From the NCBI GenBank assembly GCA_034005525.1, contig JAVEUP010000011.1, forward strand, positions 1 through 64,000: a stretch of 64,000 bases of DNA. The letters run 5' to 3'. Shown piece by piece: positions 34,871 to 42,313 of the stretch. The translations under genes were made by a program, and so were the position numbers. The notes beneath the pieces are model-generated. The model made no database searches. It worked only from the letters and a program-made list of their open reading frames with translations, and was not told the DNA's origin. Each line of letters begins with the position of its first letter. Within the stretch, counting starts at the first letter, position 1. The DNA comes from PWXP01 sp034005525 (GTDB lineage Bacteria > Planctomycetota > Planctomycetia > Pirellulales > Thermoguttaceae).

Positions 34871-36025
34871 ATGACCAAACCCATGTTCGATTACGAAGCG
34901 CCCGGCTACCGCCGGATCAAGGAGACGTCGCTCCGTTACGTCCACGGAATGAAATTGGGCGACCGGCCGGGCCGATATCGCAAGGAGCCCGGCGGCGACG
35001 AGAGCTTCTACGGCTCCTACCACGGGGCGCATGTGCTCGACCTGTTCGGCGAGCTGGAGAGATTCTCGCCCGACGATCTGGACGAGTGGGCCGATAATAT
35101 CCGCGACGACCAGTCGGAGTACGGCATCTTCGCCGGCTCGCCCGAACTACGTGCCCAACGCCCCGGCGTCGACGGCATGGAACCCTACTGGCACGTCACG
35201 CGCGGGCACTTGTGGGCGTTGCGCGTGCTGGACCGTCCGCCCAAGTATCCGCTTCAATTCGTCGAGCCGCTGCTCGACGCCAAGGCGCTCTACCGCTGGG
35301 TGAAGAAGTACAATTGGGGCAACTCGTGGGCGGCCGGCAACCAGGTGCTCGCCTGCGCTACGGCGCTGATGGCCCAGCGCGACTGGTTCGGCGCCGACAA
35401 CGTCGATTCCGTCCTCGAACACGGCATGTACCCGGCACTGGAGGAGCTGCTCGATCCGGAAACGGGGTACTGGGGCACGCAGTTTGGGGCCGATCTGCCG
35501 AACGGGCTGTTCGGTACGATCCACGTCACGCCGATTTACTTTCAGCAAGGGTGGCCGCTCGGCGAGCTGGACCGGAACGTCGATTCGACCCTCGCCTGCC
35601 AGTTGGCCGACGGCTCGTTCTGGCCCGGGGGGTCCGACTGTCCGGATTTCGACGGCGCGTATATGATGTCGAACCTGGCGGAACTGACCGACTACCGGCG
35701 CGACGACTTGCAGGCGGCCGCTCGCCGTTACCTGGAGCACGCCCTGATGCACGAGGACCCGGACGGCTTCGGCTGGCGGCTCCATCGGCGCGACAGCACG
35801 CCGGACCAGTGGAAAGCCCGCCCGCATTGGATTTGGAAACCCGGCCACGCCGACGTCGTTGCCGAATACCGCGACGAAGACCCTTCGCGGACCCACATTA
35901 TGCTCGGGTCATGGTTCTATCCCCTATCCATCGCCTTGATCGCCCACATGCTGCGCGACACCGGCTACGAAGGCCCTTACCGGCTGAACCCCATGTCGTT
36001 GCACGGGGGCAATGTGTTTTCGTGA
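34871..36025 (+). CDS. uncharacterised six-hairpin-glycosidase-like protein
   Basis: 384 residues from the ATG at 34871 (GGA 11 bases upstream; earlier in-frame starts run through a repeat). No signal peptide. The protein is rich in Trp/Tyr/His and helical segments: Trp-Val-Lys-Lys-Tyr-Asn-Trp-Gly-Asn-Ser-Trp-Ala-Ala-Gly-Asn-Gln, Thr-Gly-Tyr-Trp-Gly-Thr-Gln, and Asp-Phe-Asp-Gly-Ala-Tyr-Met-Met. The pattern fits an alpha/alpha toroid of the kind used by cytoplasmic glycoside hydrolases and lyases. I do not recognise a defined family or catalytic pair. Position after the heparinase-like gene suggests oligosaccharide processing. Confidence 0.55.
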   Translation: MTKPMFDYEAPGYRRIKETSLRYVHGMKLGDRPGRYRKEPGGDESFYGSYHGAHVLDLFGELERFSPDDLDEWADNIRDDQSEYGIFAGSPELRAQRPGVDGMEPYWHVTRGHLWALRVLDRPPKYPLQFVEPLLDAKALYRWVKKYNWGNSWAAGNQVLACATALMAQRDWFGADNVDSVLEHGMYPALEELLDPETGYWGTQFGADLPNGLFGTIHVTPIYFQQGWPLGELDRNVDSTLACQLADGSFWPGGSDCPDFDGAYMMSNLAELTDYRRDDLQAAARRYLEHALMHEDPDGFGWRLHRRDSTPDQWKARPHWIWKPGHADVVAEYRDEDPSRTHIMLGSWFYPLSIALIAHMLRDTGYEGPYRLNPMSLHGGNVFS

Positions 36026-36158
36026 TCGTGCGGGAGGACGGGTCCCTTCGCACGCAGTGGAGGAATCAGTCAGCACGGCCAACCTGCCAGCCGGTGCGGC
36101 GTACGGCAGGTCGGCATGTGTCTGCTACTTTCGACCATCCAACAACGCATGAGACACC

Positions 36159-36548
36159 ATGAGCAGAATTATTGGCATTGATCATCCGGCCCTAGCCGCG
36201 GAAGACGTGGATCGGCTGTCCGACTGGTATTGCGACGTACTCGGCTACGAGAAGGTCGTGCGTCACGACAAGCCCGTCTGGATTCTCCGCGCGCCGGACG
36301 GCACGCTCTTGGAGGTAATGCCGCAGGACGATACGCCGCGCCCCGTGCGCACTACCTGGACGCCCGGCTGGTCCCACCTGGCCCTGCGAGTCGACGACTT
36401 CGACGCCGCCGTGGCGGAGCTTCAGCAGAAGGGCGTCGAGTGGTCCGGAGAGGAGATGGGCGCCATCGGCGGCGGACGCGTCCGCAACTTCTTCGATCCC
36501 GAAGGCAACATGTTCCAGATACTCGAGCGACCGGCGGAAATGGGATAG
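36159..36548 (+). CDS. VOC superfamily metalloprotein (glyoxalase-like)
   Basis: 129 residues, two beta-alpha-beta-beta-beta modules. Metal ligands fit the family pattern: His9, Glu52 (Leu-Leu-Glu-Val), His73 (Trp-Ser-His-Leu-Ala-Leu-Arg-Val) and Glu123 (Gln-Ile-Leu-Glu). The C-terminal Phe-Phe-Asp-Pro-Glu-Gly-Asn is typical. VOC proteins include glyoxalase I, dioxygenases and epimerases; with sugar-degrading neighbours a role on a keto-acid or methylglyoxal is plausible but unproven. Short length suggests a homodimer with the metal site within one chain. Confidence 0.85.
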   Translation: MSRIIGIDHPALAAEDVDRLSDWYCDVLGYEKVVRHDKPVWILRAPDGTLLEVMPQDDTPRPVRTTWTPGWSHLALRVDDFDAAVAELQQKGVEWSGEEMGAIGGGRVRNFFDPEGNMFQILERPAEMG

Positions 36549-36568
36549 CCCGGATGTTTTGTTGCCAT

Positions 36569-36708
36569 GTAGGGTGGTGACAAGCAAGCCACGACCCTGG
36601 TGGGCCTTCGGTCGCTTGGCCGGGCCTGCTTCCGGCGCACGGCGTGCAAATCACCCCGGGTGTGGCTTGCGCAGGCCCACCAAGGACTGCGACCTTGTCC
36701 CACCCTAC
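36569..36708. mobile_element. MITE-like element GTAGGGTGG, copy 1
   Basis: 140 bp bounded by GTAGGGTGGTGACAAG and CTTGTCCCACCCTAC, imperfect terminal inverted repeats. The interior is about 75-85 percent alike (by eye) to the copy at 51510-51652, in the opposite orientation. No coding capacity. Confidence 0.65.
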
Positions 36709-36791
36709 GCACGACGCACACGAGTCATGCGGGCCACTCCGCCGGCGCGGGCTTGCCCGCGCCCGGCAGTTCCACGGTGTGCTGCTCCTCC

Positions 36792-37919
36792 TCACGACCT
36801 GTACCGGAACGGTTCGGGGGCGACTTCGTAGCCGGGACGCATGGCAATGTTCACGACCAGGCCGAGCGCCGCGGCGTGGGCGACCAGCCCGGACCCGCCT
36901 GAACTCATCAACGGCAGCGACAGCCCCGTGATCGGAACCAGGCCGACCGTCATGCCGGTGTTGATGAACGCCTCGACGGCAAACAGGGCCGCCACGCCTG
37001 CGGCAACGAGGCGCCCGAACGGCTCGCGCGTGGCGGCGGCGACGGCCAGGATGCGGGCAACCAGCAGGGTGTAGAGGGCCAGGACGAGGCCGAGGCCGGG
37101 CAGTCCGAACCGTTCGCCCAAGACGGCGAAGATGAAATCGCTGTGGGCGTGCGGCAGGCGGTACACGGCCAGGTCGCCGGTACGCTGGCCGGTGATCCAA
37201 CTGCCCCAGACGCCGCCCAACGCACGCACCCGGTGGGCCTGGTACAGGTGGTAGCCGTCGTCGCCGGGACGCTGGGTGGCTGTGGGCTGGTCGAAAAACG
37301 CGGTGATCCGGCTGCGCTGCTCGCGACTCATCTGCGACCACAGCACCGGCACCAGCAGCAGTCCGACAATGACCATGCCCAGCAAATCGCGCCGGCGCGC
37401 CCCGGCCGTCAATAGCATGACAAACAGCACGGGGAGGAACACCAGCGAGGTTCCCAGGTCCGGCTCGGGCAGGATGAGCATTACGGGCACAACGGCAATG
37501 CCAAGCGGCACAAGCAACCCCAGCGGCCGGCGATGGCCGTCGCGATGCATCAGGTAGCGGGCCAAGGCCAGCACGACGGCCACCTTGGCCAGTTCCGACG
37601 GCTGAAGGCTCAGCGGTCCGATCCAAATCCATCGGTGGGCGAAGTTGACCGGCGGGAACAGGAACACGACCCCCAGAAGTCCGAGCGTGCCCAGGTACAC
37701 GGCGAAGCTGTATCGCCCCAGTACCCGGTAGTGTGGAACGGCCACGGCAACCGCCGCAACAACGGCAATCAGCGAGAACAGAAGCTGCCGATGCAACACA
37801 CGGCCACTTCCACCGGCAAGCTCCTCCGCGCGGGCGATGCCCATGCAGCCAGCCGCGATCAGCAGCACGGCAATGGTCACGATGGACCAGGGCAAACGGC
37901 GGAACCAAGCGGTGGGCAT
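36792..37919 (-). CDS. rodA: RodA/FtsW-family (SEDS) peptidoglycan polymerase
   Basis: 375 residues if started at the ATG at 37919 (an in-frame ATG at 37952 adds 11 residues; neither has a good ribosome site). About ten membrane helices. SEDS motifs: Gly-Pro-Leu-Ser-Leu-Gln-Pro-Ser-Glu-Leu-Ala-Lys, Leu-Pro-Glu-Pro-Asp-Leu-Gly-Thr-Ser, Leu-Pro-His-Ala-His-Ser-Asp-Phe-Ile-Phe-Ala-Val-Leu, and Ile-Thr-Gly-Leu-Ser-Leu-Pro-Leu-Met-Ser-Ser-Gly-Gly-Ser. These proteins polymerise lipid II with a class B PBP. RodA is preferred over FtsW by Thr-Gly-Leu-Ser-Leu-Pro-Leu and the Gln-Pro-Ser-Glu context; FtsW cannot be ruled out. No partner PBP is visible beside it. Confidence 0.85.
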   Translation of the reverse strand: MPTAWFRRLPWSIVTIAVLLIAAGCMGIARAEELAGGSGRVLHRQLLFSLIAVVAAVAVAVPHYRVLGRYSFAVYLGTLGLLGVVFLFPPVNFAHRWIWIGPLSLQPSELAKVAVVLALARYLMHRDGHRRPLGLLVPLGIAVVPVMLILPEPDLGTSLVFLPVLFVMLLTAGARRRDLLGMVIVGLLLVPVLWSQMSREQRSRITAFFDQPTATQRPGDDGYHLYQAHRVRALGGVWGSWITGQRTGDLAVYRLPHAHSDFIFAVLGERFGLPGLGLVLALYTLLVARILAVAAATREPFGRLVAAGVAALFAVEAFINTGMTVGLVPITGLSLPLMSSGGSGLVAHAAALGLVVNIAMRPGYEVAPEPFRYRS

Positions 37920-38058
37920 GACAACGGTACCGCAGGAACACGGAACAACCATCCAACGCCCGGATTATAGCGAAAAAGCGGTGAACGCCTACCGCAGTCT
38001 CGTGGAGTGGAGCGGTTGCTGGTCGCCATCCTACGCAGGTGGTGGACAATCCGGCCTA

Positions 38059-38216
38059 GGGCCCGCGAATAAATAACTGGCCGATTTTGAACGGGCTGCG
38101 GCTACGGCTGCGGGCGTCAGGCTGCATCGACGTATAAGCAATATGTCTGCTTCGCCTTCCTTCGCAGCCTTGTCCTCGCCGCGCCAAAATCGGCCATTTA
38201 TTCCTTCGCGAGCCCC
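38059..38216. mobile_element. MITE-like palindromic element 2 (GGCCGATTTTG edges)
   Basis: 158 bp with imperfect inverted ends of about 33 bases, left ...CGCGAATAAATAACTGGCC and right GGCCATTTATTCCTTCGCG, both carrying GGCCGATTTTG or its complement. It abuts the stop codon of the LON-domain gene. No coding capacity. Confidence 0.6.
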
Positions 38217-38920
38217 TAATTCGCGCTGAACTGCGGCGGGAAGGACGCGACGTCGAGTTGAAGAGGACCCGTAGCGGCCTGGACGGCGGCGGCAAGATGG
38301 TCGAGAACCATCTCCGCACGGCGGACAACGTCGAGTTCCGCCAGCAATGCCTGCTTCTTGGGCAAGCTGACTTCGAGCAGGTAGCCGATTACGTCGGTCA
38401 GGGTGCCAAGGGCAATGTCGCTGGACAGCAACTGGTCAAGCTGCTCCCGCGCCTCGCGGATCGTGGGTGTGATGCTCAGGACACTTTCGCAAAGCCTGGC
38501 TTTCAGCTCGCCTTCGTCCACTGGCGGATCGAGCGGGTAGAGATCTTCGCACAACTCGACCTCAGCCTCGCGGAACGTGCGCGACGGGGGCAACTCGCGC
38601 ACAAGCTGCACGCGGTGCAGACCCGACAACAGCACATTGTACGTGCCGTCAGGCAAGCGGTGGTAGGTCGCAATGCGGCCGAGGCACGCCATCGGATACA
38701 GTGGGGGACGCCCTTCGTAGTCGCTCTCCCAACCGGGAGCCAACGTCGCCATTGCAATCAGCCGATCCGATCGCAAGGCATCCTGCATCAGGGACCGGTA
38801 ACGCGGCTCAAAAATGTGCAGGGGCTGCATCACGTGTGGGAAGAGGACCAAGTTCGGGAGCGGGAAAAGCCGCACGTGGCCGGAGCACGGACACGGGGAA
38901 AACGGGGTGTCTTCAAGCAT
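38216..38920 (-). CDS. LON substrate-binding domain protein
   Basis: 234 residues. It begins with Arg-Leu-Phe-Pro-Leu-Pro-Asn-Leu-Val-Leu-Phe-Pro-His-Val and has Leu-His-Ile-Phe-Glu-Pro-Arg-Tyr-Arg, the signature of the Lon protease N-terminal domain. There is no AAA or Ser-Lys protease part, so this is a stand-alone LON domain. A C-terminal helical bundle (about 145-225) is present. Such proteins may deliver substrates or bind nucleic acid; function unknown. Monocistronic; its stop codon lies inside the edge of a palindromic element. Confidence 0.85.
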   Translation of the reverse strand: MLEDTPFSPCPCSGHVRLFPLPNLVLFPHVMQPLHIFEPRYRSLMQDALRSDRLIAMATLAPGWESDYEGRPPLYPMACLGRIATYHRLPDGTYNVLLSGLHRVQLVRELPPSRTFREAEVELCEDLYPLDPPVDEGELKARLCESVLSITPTIREAREQLDQLLSSDIALGTLTDVIGYLLEVSLPKKQALLAELDVVRRAEMVLDHLAAAVQAATGPLQLDVASFPPQFSAN

Positions 38921-39136
38921 GATAGATCGGATGGGCGTGGAAACTTGGAAATAGGGAGGGCGCTACCGTTCGCAGCGTACTACACCCTCGTGTACTTGCC
39001 TGTTCGACTCTTCCAATTATAGGTTTTATTCCGGCCAAGGTCCAAGATGGCATCCAATTGACAGTCCATTTGTCGGGGTGCGACAATGGGTGGTCGCGCA
39101 AGTCGCTACAAAACATAATTTACGAAGTCGTGCTTC

Positions 39137-39808
39137 ATGGATCCTTCACCGATGCCAACCTCCTCCGAAGACCGCCGATACGCGGCCATCATCGCCCGGC
39201 GACTGAAGAAGCATTATCCGAATGCCACGTGCTCACTGGACTTTCGCTCCCCGCTGGAGCTACTTGTTGCCACCATTCTCTCGGCCCAATGCACCGATGA
39301 GCGGGTGAACATGGTCACGCCCGGACTCTTCCGGAAATACCCCAAGACCGCCGACTTTGCGCGTGTGCCGCAGGAGGAACTGGAAGCGGCCATCCGGAGC
39401 ACCGGATTCTTCCGGAACAAGGCGAAGAGCATCCGCGCGTGCTGTCAGGCCATGCTCGAGCAGCACGACGGCAAAGTGCCCGACAGCATGGAGGCCCTGG
39501 TAGCGCTTCCGGGGATCGGCCGCAAATCGGCCAATGTCATTCTGGGCACCGCGTACGGGATTGGGGTTGGCGTGGTGGTCGACACGCACGTTACCCGCCT
39601 CAGCCGCCGCATGGGCCTCACGCGGCACAAGGACGCCGAGAAGATCGAACGCGACCTGATGGCCTTGTTTCCTAAGTCACGGTGGATCGACCTTGGCCAC
39701 GAACTGGTCCAACACGGCCGGCGCATTTGCACGGCGCGGAAGCCCAAGTGCGACGCCTGCCCGCTTGGCGACCTCTGCCCTCGGATCGGACTGGAAGCCG
39801 CGAATTAG
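39137..39808 (+). CDS. nth: endonuclease III
   Basis: 223 residues. Helix-hairpin-helix Leu-Pro-Gly-Ile-Gly-Arg-Lys130-Ser-Ala with catalytic Lys130, catalytic Asp149 (Val-Asp-Thr-His-Val), and a 4Fe-4S loop Cys198-x6-Cys205-x2-Cys208-x5-Cys214: all key residues of a bifunctional DNA glycosylase/AP lyase removing oxidised pyrimidines. ATGs at 39137 and 39152 are both possible. It overlaps the convergent methyltransferase gene by 4 bases, so no intergenic terminator exists between them. Confidence 0.95.
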   Translation: MDPSPMPTSSEDRRYAAIIARRLKKHYPNATCSLDFRSPLELLVATILSAQCTDERVNMVTPGLFRKYPKTADFARVPQEELEAAIRSTGFFRNKAKSIRACCQAMLEQHDGKVPDSMEALVALPGIGRKSANVILGTAYGIGVGVVVDTHVTRLSRRMGLTRHKDAEKIERDLMALFPKSRWIDLGHELVQHGRRICTARKPKCDACPLGDLCPRIGLEAAN

Positions 39809-40542
39809 TCCTTGATCAGTTCGGCGCAAATGCCGCCGGCCTTCAGTGCCTTGTGCACCGGCGAGAACCACAGTTCCTGCCGCAGCCGCAGCCCTGCTTC
39901 CTTGCAAAGGTCGTACAGCAGTTGCCGGTTGTAGGTGCGGCAGCACCACATCCGACTGGTCCAGGCGCCGGCCATGTTGTCCTCGGTGGTGAGCAACAAC
40001 ATGCGGGCCCCGGGCACCATGACGCGACCGAGTTCGCGCAAGCCCGGGCTGGCGTCGGGAAGATGTTCGAGCACGTAGCCGCACGTCACACAATCGAATG
40101 TTCCGTCGGGAAAAGGAAGCTGGGTAATGTCGGCCGCGAGGAATCGAAGCCGATCGCAACGCAGCCGGGTCCGCGCGCGGCGAAGCATTCCGGGCGATAA
40201 ATCCACGCACGTAATGGCCGCTTCCGGATCGGCATGCTTCAGCAAGTGGCGAACCAGTTGCCCGGCGCCGCTGCCTACGTCGAGAATACACCGGGCGCCG
40301 TCGAGGCTGAACCGGCCGGGTTGGAACAATCGCTCGCCCAGTGGCGCGTGCAGCGACAACGCACTGCACGCGGCGAGAATCGCACCCTGGGGTCCGTCGT
40401 ACACGTCGCGAACCTTCCGGCGATATCGCTCGAAACTCACCTGCCGAATCAGCGAGTGTTCGAGCAACCGGTTGATCAGCCGCGGGCGGCGCGGACCGCG
40501 GTCTTTTGGGCGATGAACGGGGCGCGGGCGGAGGATAGCCAT
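39805..40542 (-). CDS. class I SAM-dependent methyltransferase
   Basis: 245 residues. Motif I Ile-Leu-Asp-Val-Gly-Ser-Gly-Ala-Gly-Gln, an acidic residue ending strand 2 (Cys-Val-Asp-Leu-Ser), motif post-I with Ala-Ala-Asp-Ile-Thr-Gln-Leu-Pro-Phe-Pro-Asp-Gly-Thr-Phe-Asp and Tyr-Val-Leu-Glu-His-Leu: a UbiE/Methyltransf_11-type SAM fold. The Arg-rich N-terminal 50 residues are helical. Substrate unknown. Convergent 4-base overlap with nth. Confidence 0.85.
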   Translation of the reverse strand: MAILRPRPVHRPKDRGPRRPRLINRLLEHSLIRQVSFERYRRKVRDVYDGPQGAILAACSALSLHAPLGERLFQPGRFSLDGARCILDVGSGAGQLVRHLLKHADPEAAITCVDLSPGMLRRARTRLRCDRLRFLAADITQLPFPDGTFDCVTCGYVLEHLPDASPGLRELGRVMVPGARMLLLTTEDNMAGAWTSRMWCCRTYNRQLLYDLCKEAGLRLRQELWFSPVHKALKAGGICAELIKD

Positions 40543-40570
40543 GGGACATACCTCGGTTCGAGGACAATAC

Positions 40571-40666
40571 TGGCTCTTCCGTTCCCCGGTACGGCGCTGC
40601 GCGTTGTGCGGGACAGCACTTGTGCCTGCTGCCTTAGTGCAGCCTGCACCCGGAACGGGAGAGCCA
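40571..40666. repeat. inverted-repeat element TGGCTCTTCCGTTCC
   Basis: 96 bp with edges TGGCTCTTCCGTTCCCCGGT and, inverted, ACCCGGAACGGGAGAGCCA. Only one copy is seen in this window. Confidence 0.5.
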
Positions 40667-40800
40667 TGCTTTAATTATCAGAATACCAGGGAATACCCTA
40701 TGCGCAAAGGAGGGCTCCCCAGTAGCAGAACAGGATCGAGGCCCTTTTCCCGGAACGGCCGGAAGGAGCTTTGCGGAGATGATCCGGACAATTCGTATAC

Positions 40801-40938
40801 GTAGGGTGGGTCAAGGTCGCGTGGTCGTTGGTGGGCCCGCACAAGCCGCGACCAACCTGATTCACAGGCGCCGCCAAGCCACACGCCGGCAGTAGCGACC
40901 GATGGCCCACCAGAGAAGCGACTTGCTTGACCCTACCC
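40801..40938. mobile_element. MITE-like element GTAGGGTGG, copy 2
   Basis: Edges GTAGGGTGGGTCAAG and CTTGACCCTACCCA. The internal GGTGGGCCCGCACAAGCC and GGCCCACCAG correspond to blocks in the copies at 36569 and 51510. More diverged inside than those two. Confidence 0.6.
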
Positions 40939-41058
40939 AACTATTCCCTTCTTCCGACGGGCCGCGGGCCCGGCCGCGCAAGCGCTTGTCAGTGCCTTTC
41001 GAACCTGTTACGTTGAACGATATGTCGTGCAAACCACATTGCTGAAAGGAATTGCCCA

Positions 41059-42264
41059 GTGAAGAAGACGTTCCTTATGATCCTGTTGACACTTTGCCTC
41101 AGCGGCTGCACCTCGGACCAGCTTACCCAAGATGCCCAAAGTGAACCGCCCGAAGGCGTCGAGGTGGTACTTCCCGATACCGACGAAACCCCGGCGTTGT
41201 CCGACGACGCGCCGGGCGAGCCGGCTGCGGTTCAGCCTGCGGATGAACCGGCTGCGGCGGAGCCCGCCGGCGACGCCGACAGCACCGAAGCGGTCGATGC
41301 CCTGGAGGGCCTTGGCGCCACGTTGCGGCGCGACGGCGACGGCCGCGTCGTTGAGGTGAGTTTTCGCGGCACTTCGATTGGCGATGACGCGCTTGAGCAC
41401 CTTGCCGGTCTGCCGCGACTGCGGGCCGTGCTGCTAAACGATACCGGGATCACCGACACTGGGCTGGCCACGCTCGGTACGATTGCCACCCTCGAAAACA
41501 TCGACCTGCGCGGTTGTGCGGTTTCTAACGACGGCCTCGCGCACCTGAAGGACCTCAAGCGGCTGCGCGCCTTGCGGCTGGCAGGCTCGGAGGGAAAGAC
41601 CTCGGTGGACGACCAGGGGCTGGCGGCGCTGGCGGGCCTCGGCGGACTGAAGGTGCTCGCCCTCGACGGCCTTTGGGTGGGCGAGGAAGGGCTGGCACAA
41701 CTGAAAGGTTGCGACAAGCTGGAAGAACTGTACATGGCCCAAACGCTTGTCGGCGACGAGGCGCTCGCCCTGCTCTCCCAGTTTCCACACCTGAAGCGAC
41801 TCCGGATCTCGCAAACACAGGTTGCCGACGGCGGCCTGGCCCATCTTGAGCAGTTGACTCAACTGGAGAACCTCGACATCAGCGAATGCGCCCAGGTGAC
41901 CGACGCCGGATTGGCCCACCTGGCCGGAATCACGTCGCTTCAATCGCTTAATCTATGGCGGGTAACGGTGACCGACGAGGGCGTGGCTCATCTGGCAGGC
42001 TTGACCAATATGAAATGGCTCAACCTTGACAACACCTTGATGACCGACGCCGGCCTGCAATACCTCAAGGACATGCAGCAACTCGAGTTCCTGCACCTCG
42101 GTTCCACGGCTGTCTCCGACGCCGGGCTGGTCCACCTGGAGCCCCTGAAGGCCCTGAAGACGCTTGCCGTCACCCGGACCGCCGTCACAGAAGCAGGCGT
42201 CGAACAGCTTCGCAAGAAGCTGCCCGACACCGAAATCCAACTGAAGTACATCGAGGGGCAGTAG
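41059..42264 (+). CDS. leucine-rich-repeat lipoprotein
   Basis: 401 residues. Lipobox Leu-Ser-Gly-Cys17 (lipid-anchored), a Pro/Ala/Glu/Asp-rich flexible linker (about 20-85), then about 12 leucine-rich repeats of roughly 24 residues (L-x-x-L-x-L-x-x-T-x-I-T-D-x-G-L). The Asp-x-Gly-Leu repeats resemble cysteine-containing/RI-type LRRs of planctomycetes. Likely a periplasmic protein-binding scaffold. A paralog of the same architecture lies at 56750-58009. A palindrome at 42275-42293 just after the stop may terminate transcription. Confidence 0.85.
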   Translation: MKKTFLMILLTLCLSGCTSDQLTQDAQSEPPEGVEVVLPDTDETPALSDDAPGEPAAVQPADEPAAAEPAGDADSTEAVDALEGLGATLRRDGDGRVVEVSFRGTSIGDDALEHLAGLPRLRAVLLNDTGITDTGLATLGTIATLENIDLRGCAVSNDGLAHLKDLKRLRALRLAGSEGKTSVDDQGLAALAGLGGLKVLALDGLWVGEEGLAQLKGCDKLEELYMAQTLVGDEALALLSQFPHLKRLRISQTQVADGGLAHLEQLTQLENLDISECAQVTDAGLAHLAGITSLQSLNLWRVTVTDEGVAHLAGLTNMKWLNLDNTLMTDAGLQYLKDMQQLEFLHLGSTAVSDAGLVHLEPLKALKTLAVTRTAVTEAGVEQLRKKLPDTEIQLKYIEGQ

Positions 42265-42274
42265 CCCTTCGTGG

Positions 42275-42293
42275 GACAAGCTTCCAGCTTGTC
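42275..42293 (+). repeat. GACAAGCT-TCC-AGCTTGTC palindrome (possible terminator)
   Basis: Perfect 8-bp stem with 3-base loop followed by TTTGT, 10 bases after the LRR lipoprotein stop. It belongs to the GTGGGAYAAGCTTCC repeat family. The group II intron starts 21 bases downstream. Confidence 0.6.
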
Positions 42294-42313
42294 TTTGTAA
42301 CCCGGATTATTCA

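Larger units (their letters stand above)
40543..41058. other. intergenic region made of palindromic repeats
   Basis: 516 bases without a supported gene. It holds an inverted-repeat element (40571-40666), a stretch with inverted GCAAAGGAGGGC / GGAGCTTTGC elements (40700-40800), a copy of the GTAGGGTGG family (40801-40938), and about 100 bases leading to the LRR lipoprotein start. Confidence 0.55.
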
